This document shows positions 54,482 through 64,000 of a DNA stretch of 64,000 nucleotides, piece after piece. A program made the position numbers and the translations under genes. Numbering within the stretch: position 1 is the stretch's first letter; every line of letters starts with the position of its first letter. Source of the DNA: Ilex aquifolium (taxonomy: Eukaryota; Streptophyta; Magnoliopsida; Aquifoliales; Aquifoliaceae); the NCBI GenBank assembly GCA_951799425.1, contig OX637409.1:11194960-11258959 (forward strand). Direction: 5' to 3'. A model generated the notes under the pieces. The model searched no databases. It was not told the origin of the DNA and saw only the letters and a list, made by a program, of their open reading frames with translations.

Positions 54482-56850
54482 TGTAAAATCCGGGTAAATT
54501 TGAACTTTTTCTAAAAAAGGGCAAAATGGTAATTTGTCACTATAACGCGTATTTAAAATACTCATGTTTCTAGAGTTCGGATGAAACAACAGACTTCTCC
54601 ATTGGACTCGGATCGCGGAAACTAGTTACCCTGTCAAATTTCATCGAAATCTGAGATAGTCGAATTTTGCACGTATTTCGAGGCGATTAGGTGGCGGCTG
54701 ACCACACAAAGGTCCCCACAAATAAATTTTATAAAATTTCCTTATAATTGAATTAAAGTTCAAATAAAATTAATTTGAACTTAAACCGGAAAAGAGGGGG
54801 CGTGTGGCGCGATCTGAGCCAAGTTTTTAAAATTATAAATAGGGCAAAATATCTAAATTTTGCAGAGAATTTTCTGCTGGTTGTGCTGGTTTTAACGTGT
54901 GGGAGAAAGAGGGAGAGAAAATTGAGTTTTCAAGTTTTCTTTCGGCGATTCTCGGAGTTCCGTCGGTCGGAATCCGTCGAGCCAAGAATTAAATTTCATC
55001 TCCTCGACGAGGGCTACGCGTACGTACCAAGAACGATGAATTTCACCGAAGATCCAAATGAGGAGATTTGGGGAAATCAAGTTGTGGGAGCTTGGGAGGT
55101 GTTCTTGGAAGCTCTACCTTTCAATTTACGCACCAAGAGGTAGGGGTCTTCCTACTTGGGTTTTATTCCTACTTTAGGGGTTGTTTTGTGCACTGTTATG
55201 GGCTGTTTTGGGGCTGAATTTGTGGCCTGATTTGGGACTGTTTTTGTGGTCTGTTTTATGGCCTGTTTTGTGGCTTGATTTGGGACTGTTTATGGCCTGT
55301 TTAGGGGGTTGTTTGTGGCCTGTTTTGTGGCCTGATTTGGGACTGTTTTGTGGCCTGATTTGGGACTGTTTTGGGACTGTTTTTGTGGCCTGTTTTATGG
55401 CATGTTTGTGGCCTGATTTGGGACTGTTTATGGCCTATTTAGGGGGCTGTTTGTGGCCTGTTTTATGGCCTGTTTAAGGGGCTATTTTGGGACTATTTTC
55501 GGGGCTGTTTTATAGACTGTTTTTGGGCCGTTAGGTGGGCTGTTATGTGGGCTATAACATGGACTGTTATGTATTATTTTGTGCCTTTGTGATTATGTGT
55601 GTTATTGGCATAAAAATTGTGATAACATGCTTGGAATTGTGTTATGAAAATTGTCAATGTATATGCATGCTTGTGTTATATTGACATTGTGGAGAATTAT
55701 GGGAATTATATGCTTATGATATAATTTTTCCATGGCATATATGAAATGTATTGATATTGTTTATATGTTTTTCATAGCATATAATATGTTATCTTTGTGC
55801 AATGGGACATCATATTGCATATGCACGGTGACATCGCATCATGTGGGTGTGTGCATGGTTGTCGTCAACATCATACTTGGTGGATGACGAGTGCGCTCGA
55901 TTAAGCTTGGTCGAAGACCTGGCCGAGTCGCATAGGTTGCATGGTGATTAGGGTTGGGGTTAGCAAAAAGGGATTAGAAGATCCCTCGGGTGCAAGGCCC
56001 TTTGGTTGGGATACCCACTCCCTTGGCTTGGTCCATCAAGTGTGTGGGTGTACGCGGAACCCTTGGTGGAAGTCCATAAATTCCGAGTAGGTTGGAGACC
56101 CTTGGTGTAAGCCCATGAACATCCACCCCACACAAAGACCCTAGATTGGTAAAAGTCATTTGATGTGCAACATAAATGACGGTTCCATACACTTTGGCAC
56201 TTGCGTGTGTTGAGGAGCTGGGAATGGCTCGGATTGATTTGCATGAGTGAGTCTCATCTCATTTCATGGCATGATACGATAAATTCCAACATTGAATGCA
56301 CATCCTTGCTTGGAATGTTATGCATTGTTGTTTGTTGCATGTGATTGCATGCGCATCTAGGGTGGTGAGTAGCCTCTGTAGGAGATACTCTATTGAGCGT
56401 TGCTCACCCTATACGGGAAAACATTTCAGGTGCGGGTTTTACGCCGACGGACGTCACTCACTCGGGCACTTGAGGAGGAAGAAAAGCCGACTTGTGGCTT
56501 TCAATCCATTTTTTTGTAAAATGAGACTTGTGATTAAATTTGGGCATGTAATATATGAAAAAGAATTGTAATCAAACTTATATGGACTATTCTAATATAA
56601 CATGGCATGTTATTTTATGAGTATGGATAAATGACCCGGTGCGGTCATTGTTTTAAATTGGGCCTCGGATGGTTCATGTGAATGTATATTGGGTAGAGCT
56701 CCCCGTACAAATGATACTCTGCCCGATTTTTGTTCAATTATGGACCCCGATAAATGGGGCATAACGGCGCGATATCGAGTTACTCGGTAGCCACGGGTAT
56801 TCCGCAGGTTGATGGGTAATCAACGGACCCCCGGATTTTGGGGCGTCACA
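54482..56850 (+). repeat. 3' LTR of element C
   Basis: Starts TGTAAAATCCGGGTAAATTT and ends GGGGCGTCACA, 2369 bp. TATA box TATAAATA at 54834-54841; hairpin GAGC-gtt-GCTC at 56395-56405. It is longer than the 5' LTR because of the 56490-56650 and 55735-55780 segments. It differs from the 5' LTR by many single substitutions, so C is older than B. Confidence 0.92.
55185..55540 (+). repeat. GGCCTGTTT minisatellite in 3' LTR of C
   Basis: Counterpart of 47985-48330. It translates as a Trp/Leu/Cys-rich pseudo-repeat, which is an artefact of the GGCCTGTTT units rather than a protein. Confidence 0.85.
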
Positions 56851-56855
56851 GTTGG

Positions 56856-57249
56856 GGCACTATGAATGGGTTACCAAGGTGGCTACTAATTCTATAGGGG
56901 ATTGGTGATTTGTAACTTTGGTATATAGATATATTTGAATGAATCCTACTTTGGGAGGACTTTGTGGGCTTGCAATTGCCACCGCGGTCGGCTTTAGTTA
57001 GATTATATTATGATGGATGGATTTTTTGGATGTTTAGTTAGTTTGAATTATGTTATGCTCTCATAGGGATGCTCTTACTAGCTTGTTGAAAGTTCGATTT
57101 TCAAATGAAATACTATCATATTTTTCTTAAAAGTATATTTATATTGAATCAAATATTTAATTTAATTTGATTAATATTGTAAACTGGCAACATGTTTTTA
57201 GATAAATATTTTTTTTATTAAATCAGGCTTTAATGAAAATTGAGGCATG
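56856..57249 (+). other. Unassigned LTR-like tail
   Basis: The target into which C inserted. It is AT-rich and has no ORF. It ends AAAATTGAGGCATGACA at 57251, which looks like the end of a Ty3/gypsy LTR (compare GGGGCGTCACA). The matching start was not found. Confidence 0.35.
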
Positions 57250-57310
57250 ACAGATGAAGAAAGGGAGGGGGAGAGACTCGAACTGTATCTTTCCTAATGA
57301 TTATACATGT
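57250..57310 (-). other. Possible SINE-like B box
   Basis: On the minus strand GTTCGAGTCTCT (57283-57272), followed by CCCCCTCCCTTTC, resembles the tRNA-type internal promoter box B found in plant SINEs. No box A was identified at the proper distance, so this is weak. Confidence 0.25.
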
Positions 57311-57936
57311 GGAATTACTACACACAACCTAGAGGGGGTGAATAGGTTAATTAAAAATTAAGGCTCAGACAATGACCAATTTAAACCTAATCGACCATAA
57401 TTACCAATTAGTTAATTAGCTCTTCGAACCATTTTTTACCCACAAGAACCCAACATATGACTAAATGGATGATTAATATATGAAATCAATTAATTCACCG
57501 ATCCAATCACCCAACCCTTATATCCCACAAATAAGCAAACAATCCACAAAACCCAATCGATGAATATGTCAAATAGAGACTTTAAACAATCCCTCCATCG
57601 AACACATTATGAGTGTGAGCGTGCGCGCATTATTGTAAGTGTGTATGAAAAATAAAGGAATAAAAGTCATCGACAATGCAAGAAATTTGTTGATATGGAA
57701 ACACTTTTCGAGAAAAATCACAGAATCGACCGTTGGTCACCTAAAGCCTAATCCACTAAACTCAAGGTCAATTTACAAGTACTCTAGTCTTATACCTCAA
57801 CCAATTCACATGGTTACATGCTCCTTTTTGTTGTAAATCTCCCCTATGGATTTACCACCGAAGTATTGAGTAGCTTCAATTGGAAACGCTTACCGTAATG
57901 AACTATCAAGTCCCCTTGAGCAATCTTCTAGGATGC
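57311..57936. other. Copia-LTR-like sequence with TAGAGGGGGTGAATAGG
   Basis: At 57329-57350 the sequence reads CCTAGAGGGGGTGAATAGG, a motif I associate with abundant plant Ty1/copia LTRs. The rest is AT-rich with no gene. It probably continues beyond the solo LTR at 59775. Orientation is uncertain. Confidence 0.4.
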
Positions 57937-59774
57937 TGATGAGCACAAAATATTGTATATTTCAAGGCCTCATTACATGCATTTTAACTCAACTTGGTAT
58001 TTAAGTACTTAGAGTTAGCCGAAATTATGAATAATGTTGAATTTTCGATTTTACAGGTAATTATAGCGTAAATGATGGATTTTATAACCTTGCAACTAAG
58101 GATGAATGAGCGGTAAAGAGATGGACACATTCAATGAGGATTTGGAGGCTTAACGGTGAAGAAACCAAGAAAAATGAAATTTGGAAGGTTTAGCCCACTG
58201 GTTTCCCAAAGTTTTGACACAGTACCGCTGTGTTTCTCATTTTTGACCATGATACACTTCGAATCTGAAAAAGTGCAAAACATGAAAGTTGTAGATCTGG
58301 ACGTCTTCTGTATTGTGCCAAAATTTTAGCTCAATCGTACAGTTGGATAAAAAGTTATGATAATTCTACGAAAACTGGTCCAGAGCAGGCAAACCGTACC
58401 GGTACGCGTACCGGTACGCCGAACTCCAGTAGCCAAACCGTGCCGGTACGCATACCGGTACGCCGTGCCCAGAATGCCCAGAACAGCCCAGACGCCTGCA
58501 AATCATATCCCACTTGCTTGGGGGTCCCACCTACACTTCTCCCACACCTATCCCAACATGTTCTACCTACAACCATGCCTCCCTTACACAAATTGAAGAC
58601 TTTGGAGGCTTGGCATTTAAGGAGGATGGGACAGAAGAGGGCAGCCATGATGGTTGCAGGCTAGGCTTGTCTTAGCCTGTCAAGGGCCATCAACTCACCT
58701 ACCATTGATGGGAGGCCTGCACACAGACCCTGGGGACCCTCATGGACGAAAATGAAGTCTCTACACACCATATATTCAGCATTACACAAGACATTGAGGG
58801 GTGGCTACCTAAGCTTAGAATAGTTAGGAAGAAGATGAATAGTAGAAATGTTTATGTTTTTGCATTTTATTCCATCTTTTCACTTGTAGTTTAATGTAAG
58901 GATCTTGTAAGCTTCATTTATTGTCTTTAATGTCATTTATTTCAAGTTTAGTTCTACATTTTACATTTCACCATTGTTATGTCAAGCTTTCTTCATTTCT
59001 TAGTTTTAAAGTGGGTATTGTATTTCTCTCTTTGTAGTTAAGTTTTCTTGCATTAAACTAAGTTCAAATCTTCATTTCTCTACAATGTCTTTCCAATATA
59101 TCATTGTCTTTCCTTCAAGTATGATTAGCTAGAGTTTTAGTTGGTTAATCCAAGGGAGACCTCCCCGTGAGGATTCCATTTCAACTCTTTTTTTTTCCTC
59201 CACTCGGTGTATGGTGGTTCGGTTTGACTGGGTTGAGAGTGGATGCGGTTGTGAGTCTTTGATATCCCGTAGGCCTGGTCACGGGTTACGCTTGGATCCT
59301 CACCTCCATTTCGTCCCTAGCTTCCCACGAATCAATCGTTCATCTATGCATCATTGGAGGAAGGCATTGAGTTGGATTGGCATCCTCATTGGAGTGAACT
59401 CTTTGGATTAGCCAACACTTGTTTTCATTTCATTTTCATTCAAAACATCACTCACAAAACTCAAACAAAAGATTTTACACTTTTCCTTTTTGACAAAATC
59501 ACCTTCACACACTTGAACTTTCCTTCCCTGAGGAGACGACCTTGGAATACTCTTCCAAGTAAAACACGACACGCAAAAGACTCCTTGCGCTTGGGGAGCA
59601 CTTTTGTTCATTTCGCACATTTCCTATTTCATACATTTCATTTCCACCACCATTCCGTTGCCTTTCTTTTGACATCATCCCAATGGAGAGTGACACTCCC
59701 TTCGCACCTACATCATATACACATTAAGGGATGGTTTTTAGAGGTTAGGAAACAACAATGTTTTTCATCAAGCA
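57937..59774 (+). mobile_element. Solo LTR, TGATGAGCAC family
   Basis: Starts TGATGAGCACAAAATATTG and ends TTTTTCATCAAGCA. Flanks gatgc (57932-57936) and aatgc (59775-59779) differ by one G/A. It is homologous along its length to the minus-strand solo LTR 13002-14836. It carries two 44-bp palindromic modules (58395-58462) and a TATATT box near 58769. No internal region. Confidence 0.82.
58395..58462 (+). repeat. 44-bp palindromic module array in TGATGAGCAC LTR
   Basis: Two units start at 58395 and 58439, period 44 bp. The first has two perfect CGTACCGGTACG 12-mers. The second has CGTGCCGGTACG and CATACCGGTACG. The spacer contains GAACTCCAGTAGCC. Unit structure, period and spacer match the array in the LTRs of chromovirus B. 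Confidence 0.95.
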
Positions 59775-60660
59775 AATGCACCCAACATTCTCGATATGAA
59801 CACTCTGATGTGTGTTTTTGTTGATCACCAAGCTAGATCTTCTTTTCCAATGTGTGAAGTTGAATAGGAAGGGTCAAGATGGTTTTTTATTCTAGATTTT
59901 AAGCATCTAGGGTAGTTCTTGAAGCTCTCTATAGTGGTTTTTGTCTATTCTGGCTCATAAAGGCTTACCCTAGGTAAAAAGTATAGCCCTTATATATAGG
60001 CCTAAAAAATAGAGTTTAATTGCAACCCAAACAAACTCTGATTCGTGATCGAACGCTCAAGTCTTGAGAAGGCGATTAGAGAGAGGTGGTTTCTTGAGTG
60101 AAAAATAAGTCACTGTAGACCTCCATGGAACAAAATCTCAACCCATCTCCCAGAGTGCTCAAGCTGCCAGAGAGCCGTTTCCACTGATTCCCTAGTCCAG
60201 ACTCCCTAAGTATTCAAAGATTGATCTAGAAGAAAGCGAGCAACCATAAGGCAGTCCTTACTAGTGTTTATGCTAGAAAGCTAACAAAAACTTGGCCTAT
60301 TGAGAACTAAAGGGTGTTGCTCAAATAGGGTCCAATACATGACTTGTTCTATATTTCCAAAACACCTGTTAGGTTTAGAAAATATTTTTTGATGAACAGC
60401 CTAAGAGTCATTTACGAATATTCCAAATTCTAATTTCATTGTCCTAATTAGCCTAGGTCTATAAATAAACCAAGGGTTCTTAGGTGTCTAGGTCATTATC
60501 TTTTTTCTAAGCATTGAAGTGCATTAAAGATCTCTTGATTTGGGATTGTAGCTTGAACTATGTCCTTCCTTGTTGTTTTCAGAACTTGATCTTTGAATCA
60601 TCTTGACCATTGAATTAGGTTGAGATTGACATCAAGACTTTTTATCCAATTACAATCAAT
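59775..60660. repeat. Second copy of the copia-like LTR sequence of G
   Basis: Similar in order to 29391-29838 plus 46325-47040: GGCGATTAGAG near 60071, AAGGCAGTCC near 60249, AACTAAAGGGTGTTGCTCAA near 60317 and AACCAAGGGTTCTTAGGTGTC near 60470. Diverged, with no ORF of note. Confidence 0.5.
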
Positions 60661-61500
60661 TTCCTAAAAATCTCCCATTTTTTCAATTTCGTAACAAAAT
60701 ACAAGAGTAAAAATTAACATTACGACTTGAAAACCACAAAGAACAAAACGAGTAGTAAAGAAATATCAACACTCATTGAACAAGCCTCACAATCTAAAAA
60801 ATTAGGTACAAAACTATCTTCAAATGAATGTTTTGAAGTTCATAGTCATGCACACAACAACTGAACCAATACCTCGTCAATCATAGGTTTGTAAAATTAC
60901 CAAGATAAACATATGGCATGTTTGTATTAGCATCATGCAAGTGCAAGACATGCAACATATATTAGAAATTCTAGCCCAATATGTTTGAGAACCTATAGAT
61001 TTAACAAAGACAATGCAAGACAAGTTCTCCCCCTTAGTTGGTATTCACACAAGCAAATAACAAGTGCAAAATAACAAACAAAAATGAGTGACTTCATGCC
61101 AAATATGTAAATGCACTCCCCCTAAGTATTTTCAACAAACTCCCACTTACTTCATTCTCATGCAACTAATCCACAGATAGAAATAAGAATTTCTTCCAAA
61201 ATTCTCCTTTTGTCACAAAGTGCCAAATACACAAACATAACAAGTACAGTAGAAAAACATGATATCACAAAGAGATATCAGGACAAGGCATCTAGCAAGA
61301 ACATGCATAATAGAATGAAGAAGGGAAAACATGGCATATAACTACATAGTGAAAGTGAAGTATCCAAATCAAAGCATAAGTCCAAGAGTATGTCACATAA
61401 CAAACTAAAAATCAAAACAAATAAAAATAGAGTACTTAATCATGGGAAATGATCTGATAGAAAAGCTCTTAAGCTCTCATAATTTACTAGATCTAAGTCT
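60661..61500 (-). other. Probable Ty1/copia 3' non-coding sequence
   Basis: Minus-strand reading gives AAGGGGGAGAACTTG (61040-61026) and TTAGGGGGAGTGC (61127-61115) with long AT-rich, T-poor stretches around them. Such AGGGGGAGA tracts are typical of the 3' region of SIRE-like copia elements. No coding sequence is present. Family assignment is tentative. Confidence 0.35.
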
Positions 61501-62599
61501 CCAAAATCAATAGCTCGTGTAGCTGCATGATCTCCACAGTCAACAAAATGAGGAACCTCAAGCCATCATCCATAGCCTTTGGCTAAACCTTCTTACCAAA
61601 TAGGATAGTTTCATCTTCTTCTCTTAAGAATATGTGATGGACAATGTTATGAAGAATTTTGGCTCATATTAGAAGGAAGATGCCCCAAAAATTAAAGTGT
61701 TAAGTCCTATTGCCTATACTACTGGGAGACAGCTTGAGCCAAGTGTAGTCACTCGAGCGGTCCCTAAAGCATGTTTGTCGAACTTATGGATCAGTCATCA
61801 GTTCATTACCGAACCACTACGACTCCTGTTATTCACCTATCAATTCCTTGAGCATTCAAATCATACATTAAAGTATGTACATATTAAAATGAAACTAAAT
61901 TCACAAGCATGGATGAAGTTATGATCTAAAATGAAATGCAATTTGTACATTCAAAGTAAATGCACAAAGTCATTAAGTATGAAAATCACATTTATTCATC
62001 AAATAGCAGATCCACCCTTATTTCATCATTTCCACACATTACTCTAAGGCATATTAAAGTAGGTAGAATTCAGTTTTCATGCATCGTAGAGAAATTTCTT
62101 CTCACTTAGTCCAATTTCAGATCAATTAATGTGTAGCGTTTGTGAAACCAAACTCCGACACAATTAGGAATACATCTAGATCAAATCATTAATAAAGATA
62201 TACACGAATTTCTAATGCATCATCTAAGTGAATATATAACCAATTAGAGAGTGTCCTATATGTATTTTTTTCTATTATTTTTAAAAACTCTCCCTTCTTT
62301 TAACTCCCTTCTACTCTTAGTGGTTTATATTAGCACGATTGTGAATTTCGGACTTCACAAATTATGCTTCTAAACGTGTGTGGATGAGCTCTTTGAGCTT
62401 TACATGTAAACAATGACATTAAGCACATAGTAGTATCAAATTTTTAAATGCAATTGACTCTAGCCATTCATTTTTGTGCCTCACATTTTTTTTATATTTG
62501 TACACTTTGGGCTCTTTTCTCACATTTGGAACTTTGGCATCGTTTAAGGGATTTGGGACTTTTCTAACCTTTATATATGTGTTTGTTAGGATCATGTTT
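61501..62599. other. No recognisable feature
   Basis: AT-rich sequence; the longest open frame (61697-61924, 75 codons) has no recognisable motif. It may be part of the same copia relic as the flanking sequence. I see nothing I can name. Confidence 0.4.
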
Positions 62600-63160
62600 G
62601 TAATTACCTAATTTTGGTAAGTCTTCTTGTAAATCTCAACCTATTCCATGGTCAGGATGCTACAACTTTGAAGATCCAAAATCATCAATAAAAGGAAAGA
62701 GATTGTGTTTCAAGCTACATCAACAAACTCTCTGTATGCACCTTCTTGCTGAGGACAAACATAATGACCTAGAGACCTTAGCACCCTTGATTTAATTCAG
62801 TAGACTTAGGTTGATTAGGTAAAATGGAATCAGTGATTGTTCCATTAATGGTTCCAAGGTGCTTTTCAAGAAAATTTTTTATAAACCTTAAATGTATTTT
62901 GAAAACATAGATTTGAGTCATTAATCAAACCCACCTTGAGCAACACCCTTTAGTGCTCAAGGGGACAAGTTTTTGCTTGGTTTCTAGCTTAGCAACTAAT
63001 AGGGACCACCCTATATTCTCTAGCTTTCACTAGAGAGATCTCTATTCACTAAGTGATAAAATTAGGAAAGTCTAAACGGGTAAGCAGTGAAGACGGCCCT
63101 CTAGGTCGCTCCTATGCTACTCAAGCGGTCTTGAGACATCTCAAGTGGTCATGAGGCCGC
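62600..63160. repeat. Inverted copy of the copia-like LTR sequence
   Basis: The reverse complement resembles 60130-60660: ATTCCATGGTCAGGATGCTA near 62643 corresponds to a CATCACGACCATGGAAT block at 46972-46988. AACACCCTTTAGTGCTCAAG near 62942 corresponds to the CTAAAGGGTGTT block near 60317. It forms a large imperfect inverted repeat with 59775-60660. Confidence 0.5.
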
Positions 63161-63275
63161 TCAAGTAGTCCCTAATTTATTGCCTTGGTTTGAATTCTTT
63201 TTTCATTCCAGCAACCACCACCCTCCCACCATGCTCCCACTGCTTGAGCGATCATTTGTGAATTTCTTTTTTCTT

Positions 63276-64000
63276 CACTACAAGAAAAGGGGTTTTTTGC
63301 ATCAGCAATTTGTCGACTCAAAAGATCACGTTGCCGTCGTAAATAGTATTTGCGACGGCAAAATGATCTTTTGAGTTGGCAAATTGGGGGTGGCAAGCAA
63401 TAGGCGATGCAAAAGATTTTGCATCGGCAATTAACCGTCACAAAAGCTATTGCATCAGCAAAACCGTTGCAAATGCGCCGTCGCAAAAAAATCATAGATC
63501 CGACATTTTTTATATACATCAACAATTTTCCGTCGCCAAAAAACCCATTTGCGATGGTTTTAATCCGTCGCAAAATGTATTATTAGCCACAGTTGGGAAC
63601 CGTCACAAAAAACCACGTTTGCAACGGTCAAAATCTATCACAAAAGATACTTTTAGCCATAGTAGGAAACCGTCGCAGCAAACCCATTTACAACGGTTTT
63701 ATTCCGTCGGAAAAGATATTATTAGCCACAATAGGGGACAGTCTCAACAAACCCATTTACGATGGTTTGTAACCGTCGCAAAATATATTATTTGCCACGG
63801 TAGAAGGCCGACGCAAAAAAAAATGATATTACTCTTTTGATGTTATTTGCGTCAACAACTTGCTTTCATAAATAATTTTTTTTAAAGCCTAATTCTCTCT
63901 TTCACATTTTTCTCTACACCTGTTTACATATCTAATAATTACCCATAACATCATTTGATTAAAATAATAAGGCATATCTCTCAAAACAAAAGCATCTAAA
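63276..64000. mobile_element. CACTA (En/Spm-type) transposon end with subterminal repeats
   Basis: CACTACAAGAAAA at 63276-63288 is the hallmark terminal inverted repeat of plant CACTA elements. The three bases before it (ctt, 63273-63275) would be one copy of the 3-bp target duplication. From about 63300 to 63820 many direct and inverted copies of a (A/C)CCGTCGCAAAA-type motif occur, as in CACTA subterminal regions, where transposase binds. The element runs off the right edge and no transposase gene is visible. Confidence 0.85.
63318..63376. repeat. Subterminal hairpin in CACTA end
   Basis: CTCAAAAGATCACGTTGCCGTCG is matched about 13 bases later by CGACGGCAAAATGATCTTTTGAG, a stem of about 23 bp with two mismatches. 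It is the most regular inverted repeat in the subterminal zone. Confidence 0.8.

Larger units (their letters stand above)
47248..56850 (+). mobile_element. Element C: Tekay/Del-like chromovirus, TSD gttgg
   Basis: The most complete element: LTRs of 2186 and 2369 bp, Met-tRNA primer site, gag, protease, RT, RNase H, integrase with chromodomain, and a polypurine tract. Perfect gttgg duplications flank it (47243-47247 and 56851-56855). All pol domains are in canonical order. It is disabled mainly by a dozen or so point stops and a few 1-bp shifts. Confidence 0.93.

Noticed and set aside
55181-55477. 98-codon open frame rich in Trp, Leu and Cys
   Set aside because: It is the translation of the GGCCTGTTT minisatellite in the LTR of C; the 5' LTR copy does not keep the frame.
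57937-59774. A full-length element starting at 57937
   Set aside because: No second LTR, primer site or internal region follows at 59775; the near-matching flanks fit a solo LTR.
63172-63573. Overlapping frames of 133 and 154 codons on opposite strands
   Set aside because: They run through the CACTA subterminal repeat array and lack protein-like composition.
1-64000. Host genes or tRNA genes anywhere in the window
   Set aside because: No frame outside transposon domains shows recognisable protein motifs or an exon-like series, and no tRNA cloverleaf was found; the only tRNA-related sequences are primer sites and one weak box B.

Overview
The window looks like heterochromatic, intergenic DNA from a plant nuclear genome, probably a large repeat-rich one. 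I found no host gene, tRNA, rRNA or CRISPR array. Almost every base belongs to nested, decayed LTR retrotransposons. There are Athila-like Ty3/gypsy elements (FMDD reverse transcriptase, Asp-tRNA-like primer sites, an extra ORF after pol), Tekay/Del-like chromoviruses (Met-tRNA primer sites, CCHC gag, C-terminal chromodomain), Ty1/copia fragments, and one end of a CACTA DNA transposon at the right edge. The host species cannot be named from this sequence.

Layout. 1-715 is an inverted Athila-type gag fragment. 780-28582 is one very old Athila-like element (called T here) on the + strand. Its pol is split by a related element (H, 3084-9231), a duplicated integrase piece (9232-9520) and a solo LTR (9521-11236, target-site duplication caaat). 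Its extra ORF (12749-15706) is split by a minus-strand solo LTR (13002-14836, TSD acggg). Its 3' non-coding region is split by a chromovirus-type solo LTR A (16881-19437, TSD attca) and, 24 bp further on, by a young non-autonomous chromovirus B (19462-26550, TSD gggat). Its 3' LTR is 27079-28582.

28583-47247 is a Ty1/copia relic G on the minus strand. It is interrupted by the minus-strand Athila-like element E (29839-46319, TSD agcaa/aacaa). Inside E's 3' LTR sits a non-autonomous element F (29993-34861). Inside E's 5' LTR sits solo LTR D (43302-45777). 47248-56850 is the most complete element, a 9.6-kb Tekay-like chromovirus C (TSD gttgg) with gag, protease, RT, RNase H, integrase and chromodomain, broken mainly by point stops. 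56856-63275 holds further copia-like LTR pieces, a solo LTR (57937-59774) and poorly identifiable sequence. A CACTA end begins at 63276.

The most interesting signal is not a gene. Several LTR families carry arrays of short perfect palindromes with a CCGG core, mostly a few hundred bases or less upstream of the TATA-like box. One 44-bp module (two tandem CGTACCGGTACG palindromes plus a CTCCAG-containing spacer) occurs at the same period in the LTRs of chromovirus B and of an Athila-like family whose LTRs are otherwise unrelated. A second palindrome, CTACCGGTAG, is likewise shared by chromovirus-type LTR D and Athila-like LTRs E and F. This suggests that cis-regulatory cassettes move between, or arise in parallel in, retrotransposon lineages.
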